Source: Actinoplanes palleronii
GTDB lineage: Bacteria; Actinomycetota; Actinomycetes; Mycobacteriales; Micromonosporaceae
NCBI RefSeq assembly: GCF_016862315.1
Contig: NZ_BOMS01000026.1
Span: forward strand, 248,001 to 312,000
Direction of reading: 5' to 3'
Length of the DNA: 64,000 nucleotides
Below the pieces are notes generated by a model. That model was not told where the DNA came from. It worked only from the letters and a program-made list of their open reading frames with translations, and did no database searches. A program made the translations under genes and the position numbers. Each line of letters begins with the position of its first letter. The stretch's first letter is position 1. Positions 34,426 through 43,015 of the stretch are shown here, one piece after another.

Positions 34426-35862
34426 TCAGCTCATCGGCAGGACGCGGGCGATTTTGATGGCTGAGGTGCTGCTGCCGGCCGCGGGGTAGGCGATGCTGCC
34501 GTCCGCGTACGACTTCAGCGCCGTGTAGTCGTGGTCCTTGGCGGCGATGGTGAACTTGGCGCCGGTCGCCTTCCCGGTGCCGGAGTCGTACACCTGCGCC
34601 GCGATCGAGGAACCCGACTGCCAGGTCAGCAGCATCCGCCCGGTGCCGTAGGCCGCCAGGTGCGGGTGGCCGGTGCTCGCCGACGTGGTGATGCTGGTGT
34701 CCGCCTTGCCGGTGGTGAAGTGCGCCAGCCGGGCCTTGCCGCCCTGGCTCCACGCCGTCCAGTAGCCCTTGGACTTCGCCAGCACCAGGTCCCCGCCGAA
34801 CAGCGTGCCGTCGCAGGTCCCCGCCGCGACCGTCCGGTACGGGTTGGGCCGCGCGATCCGGCAGTCGTTGTCAGTCGCGCAGACCGTCACGTAGTGGCTG
34901 GTGCGCGGATCCCAGACCACCCGCGACGTCCAGGCGTGACTGCACCCCACCTCGAACGCGTCCCGATGCCCGCTGACCAGCGCACCGCTCGCGCTGACCA
35001 CCTGCATCCGGTCGCCCTCGTGGATGTCGACGCAGCTGCCGTTCTTGACCGTGATCGCGACGCCGAAATAGGCGGCGAAGGTCTTGCCGTCCGACGCCAA
35101 CCGGCCGTGGTGCTGGTACCACCAGATGAAGCGGGCGCCGTCGTCGTACCCGGTGCGGCTGCTGCTCAGGTTGGTGACCTGGCGCTGCCAGACCAGCTTG
35201 CCGGAGGTGTCGAAGCGGATCATGTGCATGGTGTTGCACGGGCTGGACTCGCCGCCGCAGAGCGGGGTGTCGCCGCAACTCCCCTTGCGGGTCAGCAGCA
35301 GCACGCCGCCGGTCTTGTCGGCCTGCACGTCCTGCAGGTCGATGCCCTCGAAGCTGGTGGGCGTGCCGACCAGCTTGTCGTCGCAGCCCAGCTTGCCGAG
35401 GTAGACCTTGCCGCCGGTGCCGAGCCAGGCGAGCCAGGAGCCGCCGTCGGGGCGGGCCGCGACGGCCATCGGCAGCTTCTCGGTGTCGCCCTCGCCGCCG
35501 TACCCGACGACCTTGGCGGACAGCTTCACCTCGGTGACCTTCGTGACCGGCTTGGCGGACTTGGTCCGGCCGCAGGCGCCGGTGGCGGCCGGCGCGGCAG
35601 CGGCGGAAGCGGCGCTCGCAGCCGGCGACACGGAGCCACTGGGCGCGACCGACGCGCTGGGGGCGGCCGGGGCGGCAGCGCCGGATGCGCCCGCCGAGGC
35701 GACCGGCGAGGACAGCGACGAAGAGGAGGAAGCGGAGGAGGACGAGGTGGGGGACTTGGAGCACGCGCCCGCCGCGACGACGAGGGCCACGGCGACCGCC
35801 GCCATGATCCACCGCTGGCCGGCGCGGTGCTCTTCCGCTGCGCGCATGTCGAGTTTCCTCAT
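34426..35862 (-). CDS. Lipoprotein with Ser/Ala linker and beta-propeller-like domain
   Basis: The 478-residue protein has a lipoprotein signal (lipid-anchor Cys34 in AAGACSKS) and a low-complexity Ser/Ala/Pro linker (about 38-95). A domain of about 375 residues follows, made of short beta repeats (PDGGSWLAWLGTGGKVYLG, TSGKLVWQRQV, GHPHLAAYGTGRMLLTWQSG), suggesting a propeller. At least eight cysteines (CGDTPLCGGESSPC, CSHAW, CATDNDC) suggest disulfides. It is surface-anchored; function unknown. Similar proteins occur mostly in Gram-negative predators as I recall them, so transfer is possible. Confidence 0.75.
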   Translation of the reverse strand: MRKLDMRAAEEHRAGQRWIMAAVAVALVVAAGACSKSPTSSSSASSSSSLSSPVASAGASGAAAPAAPSASVAPSGSVSPAASAASAAAAPAATGACGRTKSAKPVTKVTEVKLSAKVVGYGGEGDTEKLPMAVAARPDGGSWLAWLGTGGKVYLGKLGCDDKLVGTPTSFEGIDLQDVQADKTGGVLLLTRKGSCGDTPLCGGESSPCNTMHMIRFDTSGKLVWQRQVTNLSSSRTGYDDGARFIWWYQHHGRLASDGKTFAAYFGVAITVKNGSCVDIHEGDRMQVVSASGALVSGHRDAFEVGCSHAWTSRVVWDPRTSHYVTVCATDNDCRIARPNPYRTVAAGTCDGTLFGGDLVLAKSKGYWTAWSQGGKARLAHFTTGKADTSITTSASTGHPHLAAYGTGRMLLTWQSGSSIAAQVYDSGTGKATGAKFTIAAKDHDYTALKSYADGSIAYPAAGSSTSAIKIARVLPMS

Positions 35863-36027
35863 TGTTTTAAGCTTTTCTTAAGGGGGGATTAAATGGCACT
35901 GAACCGCAATCGGGGACGATGGCGACGGCCGACTTTACCGGTTAACCCGCCAATTATGTGAACCGGTATCGAGAAAGTGGCCGCCGGGAAACAACCCCGA
36001 CGGCCACCATGGTCGAAATACCATTTT

Positions 36028-36984
36028 TCAGCTCGGCAGTGCCCCACTGGGCCGGGGTCCGCCCGGCGGCGCGCCACCGGGCCCGCCGGAGCTGGGCGCA
36101 CCGTCGCCGCCGGCCGGGGCGCTCCCGCCGGCGGGCGTCGTCGTGGTGTCCACGCCCGCGGTCAGCGAGACGGTGTACCCGGCGGTGACGTCCCCGCTCA
36201 CGGTGGGCAGCTGGAGCGCACCCGCGTCGTCGCCGAACACGTTGTCGTCGTCCAGCGAGACCTGCGCGAGGTTGGCGACCGAGGCCTCGTACCCGGTGGT
36301 GGCGAACACCGTGTCGCAGGCCGCCTTCGGCATGGCGACCTGCGAGGTGGCGATGGCGTTCGACGCGCTGCTGATGCTCGCCTGATCCGGGTAGACCTCG
36401 AAATGGATGTGCGGCCAGCGACCGGAGTAACACGCCGGGAAGATACTGGTGAATGTCACCTGGCCGGCGGCGTCGGCGATCTGCACGCCGCGCAGATAGT
36501 TCTCCTTCGCGACGCTGGTGGAGTACATCGAGTACTCGCCGGAGCGGGTGCAGTGCCAGACGTAGACCGCGCCCCCGGCGAAGGGCACGCCGCTCCTGGC
36601 GAGATCGGTGATCGTCAGGGTGAGCGTCATCGGCACACCCTCGGCCTTGCCGCTCGCGTCGCCGAAGCTGGACGTGATGTCGCTGCGGACGATGCCGCTC
36701 TCGGTGAGCACGTTCGGCCCGTTCGACCCGTCACCCGGGTACGGCCCGGCGGTCTCGTCCGGGATCTCGCCCGAGGCGGCCGCCGAGGCGGAGGTGGACG
36801 CCGAGGCCGACGCGGTCTCCTCGGCGGACTTCTTGCCGCAGGCGGCAAGCCCGAGAGTGACCGCACCGGCGCCGAACGCCCGGAACAGTCCGCGGCGGCT
36901 CAGGGTGCCCAGGTCGAAGTCCAGCCCCTGATCGAACACCTCGTCATCGGGGCGAGGCAGATCGCGACCTTCGTAGCGCGGCAT
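36028..36984 (-). CDS. Intradiol dioxygenase-like lipoprotein
   Basis: The 318-residue protein has an unusual cytoplasmic lead of 28 residues, then a twin-arginine/lipoprotein signal (SRRGLFRAFGAG, Cys49 in LAACGKK), a Ser/Ala spacer and an intradiol-dioxygenase fold (about 75-240). Iron ligands are visible: Tyr in the SGEYSMYS / ACYSGRW region and the His pair in RWPHIHFEV. A Gly/Pro-rich tail follows. Intradiol enzymes open catechol rings, but the secreted, anchored members in actinomycetes have no known substrate. Many are annotated as protocatechuate dioxygenase beta only by similarity. Confidence 0.83.
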   Translation of the reverse strand: MPRYEGRDLPRPDDEVFDQGLDFDLGTLSRRGLFRAFGAGAVTLGLAACGKKSAEETASASASTSASAAASGEIPDETAGPYPGDGSNGPNVLTESGIVRSDITSSFGDASGKAEGVPMTLTLTITDLARSGVPFAGGAVYVWHCTRSGEYSMYSTSVAKENYLRGVQIADAAGQVTFTSIFPACYSGRWPHIHFEVYPDQASISSASNAIATSQVAMPKAACDTVFATTGYEASVANLAQVSLDDDNVFGDDAGALQLPTVSGDVTAGYTVSLTAGVDTTTTPAGGSAPAGGDGAPSSGGPGGAPPGGPRPSGALPS

Positions 36985-37161
36985 ATGTTTCCTCCGATTC
37001 TGGACAAACTAGGCCCAGTATCGGATTCCGGAGAGATTCATGCCGACATTTCCGTTTTGATAAGGCCGACGGGTGGCGTCCTCCCCGGCCGGTGCGCATC
37101 TTTCCGGTGTGCGCGCGGATTTCCGCCTGACGATCAACCCCCTTTCCGGTACGCGATGAGA

Positions 37162-38304
37162 TCAGGTCAGGGCGGCCAGGATCAGGCGCTGGGCGGTGAC
37201 CGGCTGGTCCCCGCCCATGGTCAGCGTGTTGAGCGAGAAGGTCACCCGGCGCCGCAGGTCGAGCGTCGCGCCCATCCCGTTGTTGTAGCCCGGCCGGTCT
37301 CCGGACTTGCCCCAGACCTCCACGCCACCGAGCCGGATCCGGGACAGCCCGGCGCTGTACGTCGCCGGACTGCCGTCCTCGTCCTCCCCGGGCGCCCAGA
37401 TCGGGGCGTCCGACGGGACGGTCAGCATCGCGGCCAGCTGGCGGTGCGGCAGCAGGTGGCCGCCGAGCAGGCCGACCAGGAACGCATCGAGGTCGGCGGT
37501 GGTCGAGATGATCTCGGCGGCGGCCCACTGGAGGGTCGGGTTGGCGCGGGTCACGTCCACGTACCGGACCGTGCCGCCCTCGACGATCCGCTCGTAGCCG
37601 TGCGCGTGCGGGCCGGGGATGCCGAGCCGGGTGCCGGGCAGCGAGGTGGCGCGCAGCCCGAGCGGGCGCAGCACCCCGCGCCGGACGGCGTCCGCGTACG
37701 GCCGGCCGGTGACCCGCTCGATCACCAGCCCGGCCACGATGTACCCGAGGTTGCTGTAGTCCTGCCGGGTGCCCGGCTCGAACAGCGGCTCCTCGGTCCA
37801 TTGCACCTGCGAGCCCGGTACGAACGTGTCGTACCGGTGGGCCAGGAACCACGCGCGGTCCTTGTTCGGGATCGGCGTGCCACGCAGCCCGTGCGTGTGG
37901 TCCAGCGCCATCCGGACCGTCCCCGGGTAGCCCTCGGGCAGCAGATCCGGCAGGTAGCGGCGCAACGGCGCGTCCAGCTCGACCAGCCCGGCCGCGACCA
38001 GCTGCAGGATCGCCGCGGCGGTGAACGCCTTGGTCATGCTGCCGATCCGGAACCGGCCGTCCCACGGCACCGGCCGTCCGGTGCCGATCTCGGCCTCGCC
38101 GGCCCGCCCGTGCCACCGCCCGGCCGCGCCCTCGATCCGGACCAGGGCGCCACTGATCTCCGCCGGGAGCGGGTCGATGACGGCCGCCAGTGCGGTGGTG
38201 TCCAGCGGAGGGAGGGCAGACCCTTTCGCGGACGCGGGTCTGACCCCGGTGACCGCGAGCAGTCCTCCGGCGAGTGCCCCACCGAGCAGCGAACGACGAT
38301 TCAT
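37162..38304 (-). CDS. Exported serine hydrolase, D-alanyl-D-alanine carboxypeptidase type
   Basis: ATG at 38304 (MNRRSLLGG) follows GGAGG and begins the export signal. The 380-residue protein has Ser89-x-x-Lys92 in IGSMTKAFTA, Tyr183 in DYSN, HTHG (block near 137) and WGKSGDRPG (KSG-like third motif, HTG in class C). It resembles Streptomyces R61 DD-peptidase-type enzymes, which cleave peptidoglycan stems or related amides outside the cell. It is divergent from the calcium-repeat protein gene at 38534. Confidence 0.88.
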   Translation of the reverse strand: MNRRSLLGGALAGGLLAVTGVRPASAKGSALPPLDTTALAAVIDPLPAEISGALVRIEGAAGRWHGRAGEAEIGTGRPVPWDGRFRIGSMTKAFTAAAILQLVAAGLVELDAPLRRYLPDLLPEGYPGTVRMALDHTHGLRGTPIPNKDRAWFLAHRYDTFVPGSQVQWTEEPLFEPGTRQDYSNLGYIVAGLVIERVTGRPYADAVRRGVLRPLGLRATSLPGTRLGIPGPHAHGYERIVEGGTVRYVDVTRANPTLQWAAAEIISTTADLDAFLVGLLGGHLLPHRQLAAMLTVPSDAPIWAPGEDEDGSPATYSAGLSRIRLGGVEVWGKSGDRPGYNNGMGATLDLRRRVTFSLNTLTMGGDQPVTAQRLILAALT

Positions 38305-38533
38305 CGGAACCTCCACTATGGCCGGTTGATCGATGACCACCCTTCCGTCTGCGCGACCCGCGGCCATCCGGGTCGGCCCCGGAGGCTCCCCCGATCCCGC
38401 ACCCGTAAGGCCCGTCGGACTTGGTAGCGGAACGGGAGCGCCTCCGGGGCAGGTCGGGTCTCAAACCGCCACGGGGTCACTCTGCGCCCTACGGTGATGA
38501 CTCCCCGTACTGGTACGTCGAGAGGCCCCCGCC

Positions 38534-39451
38534 GTGAAGCACCGCCGTTCCGTTGCCGTCGCCGTTGCCGCCGCTGCTGCCACCGCCACCGTGTTGTCGA
38601 TGTCGAGCGCCGCCCTGGCCGCCGGGAAACCGAGCGCGCAGAAGACCGCGGCGACCAAGGACACCGACCGCGACGGCATGCCGGACAAGTGGGAGACCGC
38701 GAACGGCCTGAACCCGAAGAAGAACGACGCCCGCGCGGACAAGGACCGGGACGGCCTGACCAACAAGGCCGAGTACAAGGCCGGCACCAACGCCCGCAAC
38801 GCGGACACCGACCGGGACGGGATGACCGACGGCTGGGAGGTCAGCTTCCGCCTCAACCCGCGGAAGAACGACGCGGCCGCCGACCCGGACGAGGACGGGC
38901 TGAGCAACGTCGAGGAGTTCGCGCTCGGCTACGAGCCCCGCAACGACGACTCCGACGACAACGGTGTGGTCGACGGTGACGAGGACGCCGACGAGGACGG
39001 GCTCACCAACCTGGAGGACCTCCAGCTCGGGTACGACCCGGAGGAGGCCGACAGCGACGACAACGGTGTCTCCGACGCGGACGAGGACCTGGACGACGAC
39101 GGCCTGACCAACGCACAGGAGTTCCTGCTCGGCGACGACCCGGAAGCGGCCGACAGCGACGACGACGGGGTGGCCGACGCGGACGAGGACCACGACGGCG
39201 ACGGGGTCAGCGACCTCGACGAGTTCGCCGACGGCACCGACCCGCTGGACGGCGACGACTCCAGCGCGGGCGACGGCGGCTCCGACGACGACGGCACGGA
39301 CGACTCGGGTGACGACAACGGCACCGGTGACGACGACGGCAGCAACGACGGCAGCGGCAGCGGCAGCGACGACAGCACCAGCGGCATGGCCGTGTCGGTC
39401 CGGGTCAGCGCGGCCGGTTCCGGGCCACTGCAGGTCACCGACTGGCGCTGA
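38534..39451 (+). CDS. Secreted calcium-binding repeat protein (thrombospondin type-3/EF-hand-like)
   Basis: The 305-residue protein has a signal peptide (about 1-30) and then at least seven D-x-D-x-D-G-type loops (DTDRDGMPD, DKDRDGLTN, DTDRDGMTD, DPDEDGLSN, DADEDGLTN, DLDDDGLTN, DHDGDGVSD), each followed by E or D. This is the pattern of thrombospondin type-3 or dockerin-like Ca2+ sites. A highly acidic Asp/Gly/Ser tail and a short C-terminal strand (SVRVSAAGSGPLQVTDWR) follow. It would fold or stiffen on binding calcium at the cell surface. No catalytic domain is present. Confidence 0.85.
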   Translation: MKHRRSVAVAVAAAAATATVLSMSSAALAAGKPSAQKTAATKDTDRDGMPDKWETANGLNPKKNDARADKDRDGLTNKAEYKAGTNARNADTDRDGMTDGWEVSFRLNPRKNDAAADPDEDGLSNVEEFALGYEPRNDDSDDNGVVDGDEDADEDGLTNLEDLQLGYDPEEADSDDNGVSDADEDLDDDGLTNAQEFLLGDDPEAADSDDDGVADADEDHDGDGVSDLDEFADGTDPLDGDDSSAGDGGSDDDGTDDSGDDNGTGDDDGSNDGSGSGSDDSTSGMAVSVRVSAAGSGPLQVTDWR

Positions 39452-39471
39452 GCCCCGGCTACCCTCGCGCC

Positions 39472-40230
39472 GTGACAGATCTGCACGTCGAGGAGTTCGG
39501 CGCCGGCCCGCTGCTGGGGTATTCGCACGGCGTCTGGTTCAGCAACCGGGTCGAGGACCGGCTCGGCCTGCTCGACTGGTCCCGGCTGTCCGGCTCGCGG
39601 CGGATCGTGCGGTACCACCAGCGCGGGCACGGCCTGTCCCCGGGCGAGCCGGACCCGGAGCTCTACACCTGGCCGAGCCTGGCCGGCGACCTGCTCGCCG
39701 TCGCCGACCGGGTCGCCGGGGACCGGCCGGTGGACTGGGCCGGCTCGTCGCTCGGCACCGGCGCGCTGCTGTGGGCGGCGGCCCGGCGGCCGGAACGGTT
39801 CGGCCGGCTGGTGCTGATGAGCCCGCCGACCGTCCGGGACACCCGGGTCGCGGCGCGGCGGGCCTACCGCTCCGGCGCGAACGGGGTGGCGGCCCGGGGC
39901 AAGGCGAGCTGGCTGCGGATCGCCCGGGACTTCCCGAAACCGGCGATCTTCGACGACGTGCCGGGCTGGGAGTTCGACGCGGACGTGCCGGAGGCGCTGA
40001 TCCCGGCCGTGATGCGCGGGGCGGCGGCCACCGACCTGCCCGGCGACGAGGCGCTGCGCACGATCACCCATCGCACGCTGATCCTGGCCTGGGAGACCGA
40101 TCCGGTGCACCCGGTGAGCAGCGCGGAACTGCTGGCCGGGGTGCTGCCGGACGCACGGTTGCACGTGTCACGGAGCTCTGCCGACGTACAAGATTGGCCC
40201 GATCGGATCGGTGAGTTCCTGGCGGCCTGA
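39472..40230 (+). CDS. Alpha/beta hydrolase
   Basis: GTG at 39472, 20 bp after the previous stop. The 252-residue cytoplasmic protein has the alpha/beta-hydrolase core: a YSHGVW oxyanion loop, nucleophile elbow GSSLGTGA, a late acidic residue in WETDPVHPV, and a likely His near ARLHVSRS. Substrate unknown. The catalytic His is not in the usual GHxxxxE context, so which His acts is uncertain. Confidence 0.82.
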   Translation: MTDLHVEEFGAGPLLGYSHGVWFSNRVEDRLGLLDWSRLSGSRRIVRYHQRGHGLSPGEPDPELYTWPSLAGDLLAVADRVAGDRPVDWAGSSLGTGALLWAAARRPERFGRLVLMSPPTVRDTRVAARRAYRSGANGVAARGKASWLRIARDFPKPAIFDDVPGWEFDADVPEALIPAVMRGAAATDLPGDEALRTITHRTLILAWETDPVHPVSSAELLAGVLPDARLHVSRSSADVQDWPDRIGEFLAA

Positions 40231-40243
40231 ACCGGGAGCGGTC

Positions 40244-41041
40244 TCAGGTGGTGGAGTGCTTCTTGCCGGTGGCGATCATGTCGGAGACCGTGACCATCCG
40301 GAATCCCCGGTCGCGCAGACCGGCGAACATCGTGGCCAGCCCCTTGATCGTGACCAGCCGGCGGTCGTCGCCCTCGTCGTGGGCCAGCAGGATCGAACCG
40401 GGCCGGACCGCGTCGACGATGTCCTTGGCCTGACCCTCCGGGTTGCCCGCGAACATCTTCTCGCGCATCGCCTTGGACCAGAGCACCACGTCGTAGCCCA
40501 GCGAGTCGGCGGCCAGCATGGTGGACCCGCCGATGTGCCCGAACGGCGGCCGCAGCAGGGTGACCGGCCGGCCGAACTGCTGATGGATCTCGTCTTCGGT
40601 GCGCTTCAGCGTCTTGGTGACGCCGTTCAGGTCGAGAGTGGCCAGGTCGTCGTGCGCCCAGGTGTGGTTGCCGATCTCGTGCCGGTCCATCCGGCCGCGT
40701 ACCAGGTCGGCGTTCTTCGCCAGGTTCTGGCCGACCATGAAGAAGGTGGCCGGCACGTTCGCGGCGTCCAGCGCGTCGAGGACCATCGGCGTCCAGTGCG
40801 GCGCCGGCCCGTCGTCGAAGGTGAACGCGACCACCGGCTCGGTGGTCTCCACGTAGTAGCGGACCGCCACTCCCGGGTGACGCACCGCGTCGAGCACGTC
40901 CGCTCCGGCGGCGTATCCCCCGGCCACCGGCGGCCGGTCCAGGCCGAGCCAGTGCGGGATCTCCTTCATACCGGCGGCTCCGACGGCCACACCGGCGGTG
41001 CCGGCCAGTGCGGTACGCAGGAACGCTCGCCGGTTCAGCAT
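40244..41041 (-). CDS. Exported polysaccharide deacetylase (CE4/NodB type)
   Basis: ATG at 41041 was chosen since NRRAFLRTALAGTAG then begins the twin-arginine signal. Upstream in-frame ATGs exist, so the start is moderately sure. The 265-residue protein has the NodB motifs: FTFDDGP (motif 1), NHTWAHDDL (motif 2, H-x3-D-type metal site), RPPFGHIG (motif 3) and LLAHDEGDD (motif 5 His). Family members remove acetyl groups from peptidoglycan, chitin or xylan. Without a binding domain the target is unclear. Confidence 0.87.
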   Translation of the reverse strand: MLNRRAFLRTALAGTAGVAVGAAGMKEIPHWLGLDRPPVAGGYAAGADVLDAVRHPGVAVRYYVETTEPVVAFTFDDGPAPHWTPMVLDALDAANVPATFFMVGQNLAKNADLVRGRMDRHEIGNHTWAHDDLATLDLNGVTKTLKRTEDEIHQQFGRPVTLLRPPFGHIGGSTMLAADSLGYDVVLWSKAMREKMFAGNPEGQAKDIVDAVRPGSILLAHDEGDDRRLVTIKGLATMFAGLRDRGFRMVTVSDMIATGKKHSTT

Positions 41042-41282
41042 GCCGCGAAAACCCGCGAACGAACACGCTCCGTCACTGGCGCCATGGTCAAACCCCCGTA
41101 TGCCCGGCATTGCTGCCATCGGAGTGTCGCCGATGCTGTCAAGTCTGCTGTCCCGACACCTCGCACCATAAGTCCCCGAGCCGGTAGGAACCGGACCCCT
41201 CCGAGTTAGCAAGATCACGTAGGGCTACACGATGGACTGCCGGTGGAGGCGCCGCTCGACGGCCGCCGGTAGCCTTCTGGAC

Positions 41283-41750
41283 ATGTACCGCTCGCCACAC
41301 GTCAGGGTGTCGGACGCCGACCGCGAGGTGATCGTCGCTCAGCTCAGCGCGGCGACCGCCGAGGGCCGCCTGACCATCGCGGAGTTCAGCGAGCGATCCC
41401 AGCAGGCCTACGCGTCACGCACCTGGGGCGAGCTGTCCACGGTGGTCTACGACCTGCCCCTCCCGGTCCAGGCACCCCCGCCGCAGGCCTATTACCCACC
41501 ACCCGCCGCCAGCCGGCTCCCCCTGCTGGCGATGATCTTCGGCATCGTGTCGCTGATCCCGTGCGGCGTCGGCTTCGGCCTCAGCGGGCTCACCGGCATC
41601 GCAGCGATCGTCCTCGGCGCCCGCTCGCTGCGCGGCCCGGCCTACGAGGTCCCCAACGGCCGCGGCATGGCCCTCACCGGCATCCTCTGCGGCACCCTCG
41701 GCATCATCGGCCAGGTCGTCATCTTCAGCATGATCTTCAGCTGGTCCTGA
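41283..41750 (+). CDS. DUF1707/DUF4190 membrane protein
   Basis: ATG at 41283. The 155-residue protein starts with the DUF1707 SHOCT-like helix pair (RVSDADREVIVAQLSAATAE, then GRLTIAEFSERSQ). A Pro-rich linker and two membrane helices of DUF4190 follow (LLAMIFGIVSLIPCGVGFGLSG and a second near the end). Proteins of this kind are abundant in actinomycetes with no known function. It converges with the SDR gene; the gap between them is filled by a 262-bp palindrome. Confidence 0.87.
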   Translation: MYRSPHVRVSDADREVIVAQLSAATAEGRLTIAEFSERSQQAYASRTWGELSTVVYDLPLPVQAPPPQAYYPPPAASRLPLLAMIFGIVSLIPCGVGFGLSGLTGIAAIVLGARSLRGPAYEVPNGRGMALTGILCGTLGIIGQVVIFSMIFSWS

Positions 41751-41762
41751 CCGCCATTTTTC

Positions 41763-42024
41763 GGTACGCCTACGGAGCGCTCGTCCGCAGGCTACGAGCC
41801 ACGTCCCGCCCGTGAGGCCGCCGCAAGACCGTGCCCGCTCCGGACCGCGGCGCGCCGCCAGGCCCTTGGCTGGTCCTCAGGGGTGCCTCGCACCCCTTGA
41901 GACACCCCTGAGAGCCAGCCGGGGTCGCGGGACGCGCCGCGGTCCGGAGCGGGCCGCAGTGTCGCGTGGCCTCACGGGCGGGACTCGGCTTGTAGCCTGC
42001 GGACGGCCGCTCCGTAGGCGTACC
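41763..42024. repeat. 262-bp near-palindrome between convergent genes
   Basis: Both halves read GGTACGCCTACGGAGCG from the outside in. They stay alike along about 130 bp each (CCCGCCCGTGAGGCC and GCCCGCTCCGGACCGCGGCG occur on both sides). The centre is a GGCTGG/CCAGCC hairpin (41868-41920). It begins 12 bp after one stop codon and ends 10 bp before the other gene's stop. No target-site duplication is visible. The right arm recurs at 60886-61041. Confidence 0.9.
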
Positions 42025-42034
42025 ACGTGGGGGT

Positions 42035-42697
42035 CTAGCTTGGAGCGGTCTGGCCGGTGAGCTCGCGGAGTTTGGCGGCGATCCGGCGCGGGTGCAGCGG
42101 GTTCATCAGGCGCACGCTGGAGCCGATCAGGACGCGCGCGGCGTTGCGTTCCATGCCGTCGAGGATGTCCTGGGCGGCGCGGTACGCCTGCTCGGCCGGG
42201 TCGGCGGACGAGCCGGTCAGGTCGCCGGCGAAGACCACGGTGACCCGGACGCTCGTGCCGGCGAACTCCGTGCGCAGGCTCTCGGTGAGCTGCTTGGCGT
42301 CGGCCTTCGCCGCGCCGGGAGCGGCGGAACCGGTCCGGGAGATGTCGACCAGGTGCGCCTCGGAGCGGTGGCGCAGCACCGGATGGAACGTCGTGGCCAG
42401 CTGCAGCGCCGCCTCGTGGCCGAACGTCCCGGCGCAGTGGATCACGCCGTCCACCGCGGCCCAGCGCTCGACGACCGCGCCCGGCAGCGCCTCGACGGCG
42501 GCCCGGTCGGTCAGGTCCAGCTCGTGGGCGGAGAGCATCTGCGGGGCCACCACCTGATGGGCGGTTTCGGCCAGCGTGGCCGGGTTCAGGTCGACGGCGG
42601 CCACCCGGGCGCCGCGCCGGACCGCCTCGAGGGTGACCGCACGGCCGATCCCGCTGCCGGCGCCGGTTACCACAAGTGTCTTGCCCGCGACCTTCAT
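42035..42697 (-). CDS. Degenerate short-chain dehydrogenase/reductase
   Basis: ATG at 42697 (MKVAGKTLVVTGAGSGIG). The 220-residue protein keeps the NAD(P)-binding TGAGSGIG loop and an acidic strand end (VAAVDLN). However, the region between CAGTFG and LVDIS is about 20-25 residues shorter than in normal SDRs. The catalytic Tyr-x-x-x-Lys reads PGAAK (Tyr replaced by Pro, Lys kept). The frame is otherwise intact. It may be a non-catalytic nucleotide-binding protein or a decaying gene. Confidence 0.8.
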   Translation of the reverse strand: MKVAGKTLVVTGAGSGIGRAVTLEAVRRGARVAAVDLNPATLAETAHQVVAPQMLSAHELDLTDRAAVEALPGAVVERWAAVDGVIHCAGTFGHEAALQLATTFHPVLRHRSEAHLVDISRTGSAAPGAAKADAKQLTESLRTEFAGTSVRVTVVFAGDLTGSSADPAEQAYRAAQDILDGMERNAARVLIGSSVRLMNPLHPRRIAAKLRELTGQTAPS

Positions 42698-43015
42698 TAC
42701 ACCGCTCCCGCCGATGGAGGCGCCCGCGGCGGGGGGACCCGGCCGGACGCACTGCCCGTCTCGATCACACTGTCGCCCGGGGAGGGCGTCCGGGAGGGGC
42801 TCTCGGCCCGGAATTCCCCCTAAAGCGCCCCGGGACGCCCGGGATCGGCTCAACCCATCAGGCATCCACGATGGTGACGGGGATCACGCTATCTCGCGGT
42901 GATCAGGAATGGCAACGCCGAGATCCCAGACCGGCTTTTTCCGCTTTCTCCCGTAGCGGCCGCCGGAGGCGGGAAAGATACCGGCAGGTGCTGTGTACGA
43001 CGAGGGAGGCCGATT
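42698..43015. other. Divergent intergenic region, SDR and chemoreceptor genes
   Basis: About 318 bp without a gene. A TAAAGCGC (42821) followed 15 bp after TAAA by CGGGATCG faintly recalls a flagellar-sigma promoter for the chemoreceptor, but the match is too weak to call. A strong GGGAGG ribosome site ends the region. Confidence 0.5.

Noticed and set aside
42821..42847. Flagellar-sigma promoter before the chemoreceptor
   Set aside because: TAAAGCGC with a correctly spaced CGGGATCG matches only half of the -10 consensus; too weak in this base composition.
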